The notes under the pieces were generated by a model. It was not told where the DNA came from. It worked only from the letters and a program-made list of their open reading frames with translations, and made no database searches. This document shows, piece by piece, positions 12,625-13,993 of a DNA stretch of 13,993 nucleotides. Location of the stretch: positions 1-13,993 of the forward strand of contig CAZXDS010000083.1 in NCBI GenBank assembly GCA_964639525.1. Direction: 5' to 3'. This DNA is from CAZXDS01 sp964639525 (GTDB lineage Bacteria > Bacteroidota > Ignavibacteria > Ignavibacteriales > Melioribacteraceae). How positions within the stretch are numbered: the stretch's first letter is position 1; each line of letters begins with the position of its first letter. The translations under genes and the position numbers were made by a program.

Positions 12625-13836
12625 TTATTTATTTAAATTTTTAATATCTGTTCCCGTCGGGTTTTGAAAAATATTTAAGTTAAATTCCTTTATTACTGCA
12701 AAAATATGGTCGAAAATATCCGCTTGAATATCCTCGTACTTTACCCAATCGGTTGTTGTTGCAAACACATAAATTTCAATCGGCAAACCGTTTGTTCCCG
12801 GTTCAAGCTGCCTGACAAGAAAAGTTAAGCCATCGTGAATGTCTTCCCTATTATGAAGATATGCTTTTAAGTACGCACGAAATGTTCCGAGATTAGTAAT
12901 CCTTCTGCCATTTGGTGTAAGGGAAAAATCCAAATTCATTTTGCTGTTGTAACTATCAATTTCATTTATTTTCGAGGTCAAGTACTCTTTTAGCAGTTCA
13001 ATTTTTTGTAAACGTGCAAGCATTTTTTCGTCGCAGAATTTCACACTATCCAAATCAATAAATATCGAGCGCTTAATTCGTCGTCCGCCGGCTTCCTGCA
13101 TTCCTCTCCAATTTTTTAATGATGTATCAAGTATTGCTTTGGTTGGAACTACGGTAATTGTTTTATCAAAATTTCTGATTTTAATTGTGTGAAGCGAAAT
13201 ATCCATAACATCGCCATCAACATTATAGGTGGGTATTTCAATCCAATCACCGACTTTAACCAAATCGTAGCTTGCAATTTGAATGCTTGCAACAAATGAC
13301 AAAATTGTATCTTTAAATATCAATAACAGCACGGCACTCATTGCACCCAGTCCGGCAAATAAACCCCAGAAACTTTGTCCGGTTATAATTCCAAAGACAA
13401 AAATTATTCCGATAATCCAAATAATAATTTTTACAACTTGCGCATAGCTTTTAATCGGGCGATTTTTAAATTTTTCAAATGTACCGAGTAATTCAACAAA
13501 CGCATCCAGCAAACTTGTAACTATTTGAACAAAAATGATAAAGATAACCGCCTGTAAAAATTGATCCAGATAGTTTTCAATCGGCGAGTTAAAAAACTTA
13601 AATTGCTGCAAAATCAGCAGTGAAGGAATAAATGAAACTTTTTTTAATATTTTTTCATTTAATAAAATATCATCCGCTTTTGTTTTGGTTCTGCTTATTA
13701 TTTTCGATAAAAGATTGAACAGCACATATTTTGTTATGTAATAAACTATTATTGATAGTATTACTATCCCTGCGTATTTAATATTATCAGCAATAAACGG
13801 ATTTTGGGCAAGCCAATGTTTTATAGTAGTTATCAT
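12625..13836 (-). CDS. YbdG-like mechanosensitive channel (MscS family)
   Basis: An inner-membrane channel of the MscS superfamily that releases solutes when membrane tension rises. The 403 residues are near the 415 of E. coli YbdG. Membrane segments lie at about 20-45, 92-112, 133-153 and a pore-lining helix at 160-187 (LGAMSAVLLLIFKDTILSF within it). The beta domain follows with VKVGDWIEIP (193-202), GDVMDISLHTIKIRNFDKT (208-226) and IPT-type VVPTKAI (229-235). The long segment LKNWRGMQEAGGRRIKRSI (240-258) is a hallmark of the YbdG subgroup rather than of short MscS. The ATG at 13836 gives a sensible cytoplasmic N-terminus. It is the first gene of the leftward cluster and is divergent from the EamA-type gene. 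YbdG proteins are linked to mild osmotic shock; a metabolic link to the downstream genes is possible but unproven. Confidence 0.95.
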   Translation of the reverse strand: MITTIKHWLAQNPFIADNIKYAGIVILSIIVYYITKYVLFNLLSKIISRTKTKADDILLNEKILKKVSFIPSLLILQQFKFFNSPIENYLDQFLQAVIFIIFVQIVTSLLDAFVELLGTFEKFKNRPIKSYAQVVKIIIWIIGIIFVFGIITGQSFWGLFAGLGAMSAVLLLIFKDTILSFVASIQIASYDLVKVGDWIEIPTYNVDGDVMDISLHTIKIRNFDKTITVVPTKAILDTSLKNWRGMQEAGGRRIKRSIFIDLDSVKFCDEKMLARLQKIELLKEYLTSKINEIDSYNSKMNLDFSLTPNGRRITNLGTFRAYLKAYLHNREDIHDGLTFLVRQLEPGTNGLPIEIYVFATTTDWVKYEDIQADIFDHIFAVIKEFNLNIFQNPTGTDIKNLNK

Positions 13837-13864
13837 AATTTCACTAAGTCCTATTATTTTACTT

Positions 13865-13909
13865 GAATGAAAATAATGATAATTTATAATAATGTTTTAA
13901 TTTTCATTC
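13865..13909. promoter_or_regulatory. Inverted repeat between divergent genes
   Basis: gaatgaaaat (13865-13874) and attttcattc (13900-13909) are perfect inverted copies with 25 nt between them. They lie within the 91-nt space between the divergent mscS-like and EamA-like genes, so they could bind a regulator of both. The sequence is very AT-rich, which raises the chance of coincidence. Confidence 0.35.
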
Positions 13910-13927
13910 CTTTTTATAAAAAAACTT

Positions 13928-13993
13928 ATGAAGAACAGAGGACAAATAAAAGCTTATCTTGCTTGGATTACTATCTGCATAGTTTGGGGAACC
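13928..13993 (+). CDS. EamA/DMT-family transporter, N-terminal fragment (runs off window)
   Basis: Only the first 22 codons are present. After a short basic start (MKNRGQIKAY) comes LAWITICIVWGT, the beginning of a first membrane helix ending in W-G-T, as is typical of EamA-domain drug/metabolite transporters. The frame is open to the window edge. Family assignment rests on this short stretch and is therefore moderate; the substrate cannot be guessed. Confidence 0.7.
   Translation, partial: MKNRGQIKAYLAWITICIVWGT

Noticed and set aside
1..13993. CRISPR array, tRNA or rRNA genes
   Set aside because: No regularly spaced identical repeats, and no tRNA cloverleaf or rRNA segment was recognised on either strand.

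Overview
The window is an AT-rich piece of bacterial chromosome (about one third G+C by eye). Protein character (a YbdG-type MscS channel, a DUF819 membrane protein, a single-domain PspC protein), mostly weak Shine-Dalgarno sites and abundant short palindromic and CAATT-type repeats suggest a member of the Bacteroidota/Ignavibacteriota group. That placement is inference; no rRNA or tRNA gene is visible to confirm it.

Left two thirds (about 37-8653): a leftward-transcribed defence locus. Transcription starts with mod (type III methyltransferase, 8526 to 6640) and ends with res (type III helicase-nuclease, 2769 to 145). Mod and Res are normally adjacent, but here about 3.9 kb of extra genes separate them. 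Mod is followed 2 nt later by a DUF6978-like gene, which overlaps a DUF1828/DUF1829 gene by ATGA. Next comes a truncated YhcG/DUF1016 gene carrying a translated palindrome. Then an ABC/SMC-head-type AAA ATPase is packed against a small gene with a PD-(D/E)XK-like motif, which sits 4 nt before res. The simplest reading is a type III restriction-modification system with two additional two-gene modules nested inside it: one coupled to mod, the other to res. The locus is bracketed by inward-facing 19-nt inverted repeats (37-55 and 8635-8653, 17/19 identical). A roughly 36-nt stretch at its left edge recurs in the same orientation just outside its right edge (8907-8941).

Centre (8527-9882): repeat-rich intergenic DNA around one small rightward gene for a staphylococcal-nuclease-like protein. 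It holds a hairpin pair framed by 16-nt inverted repeats, and two palindromes of the REP type.

Right third (9883-13836): a leftward housekeeping cluster. A YbdG-like mechanosensitive channel gene is followed at 26 nt by a thiamine-diphosphate-dependent enzyme gene and at 47 nt by a DUF819 transporter-like gene. A PspC-domain gene lies 170 nt further on. The first three probably form an operon, possibly for making or handling and moving a small organic acid, but the substrate cannot be read from sequence. At the far right a divergent gene for an EamA/DMT-type transporter begins and runs off the window.
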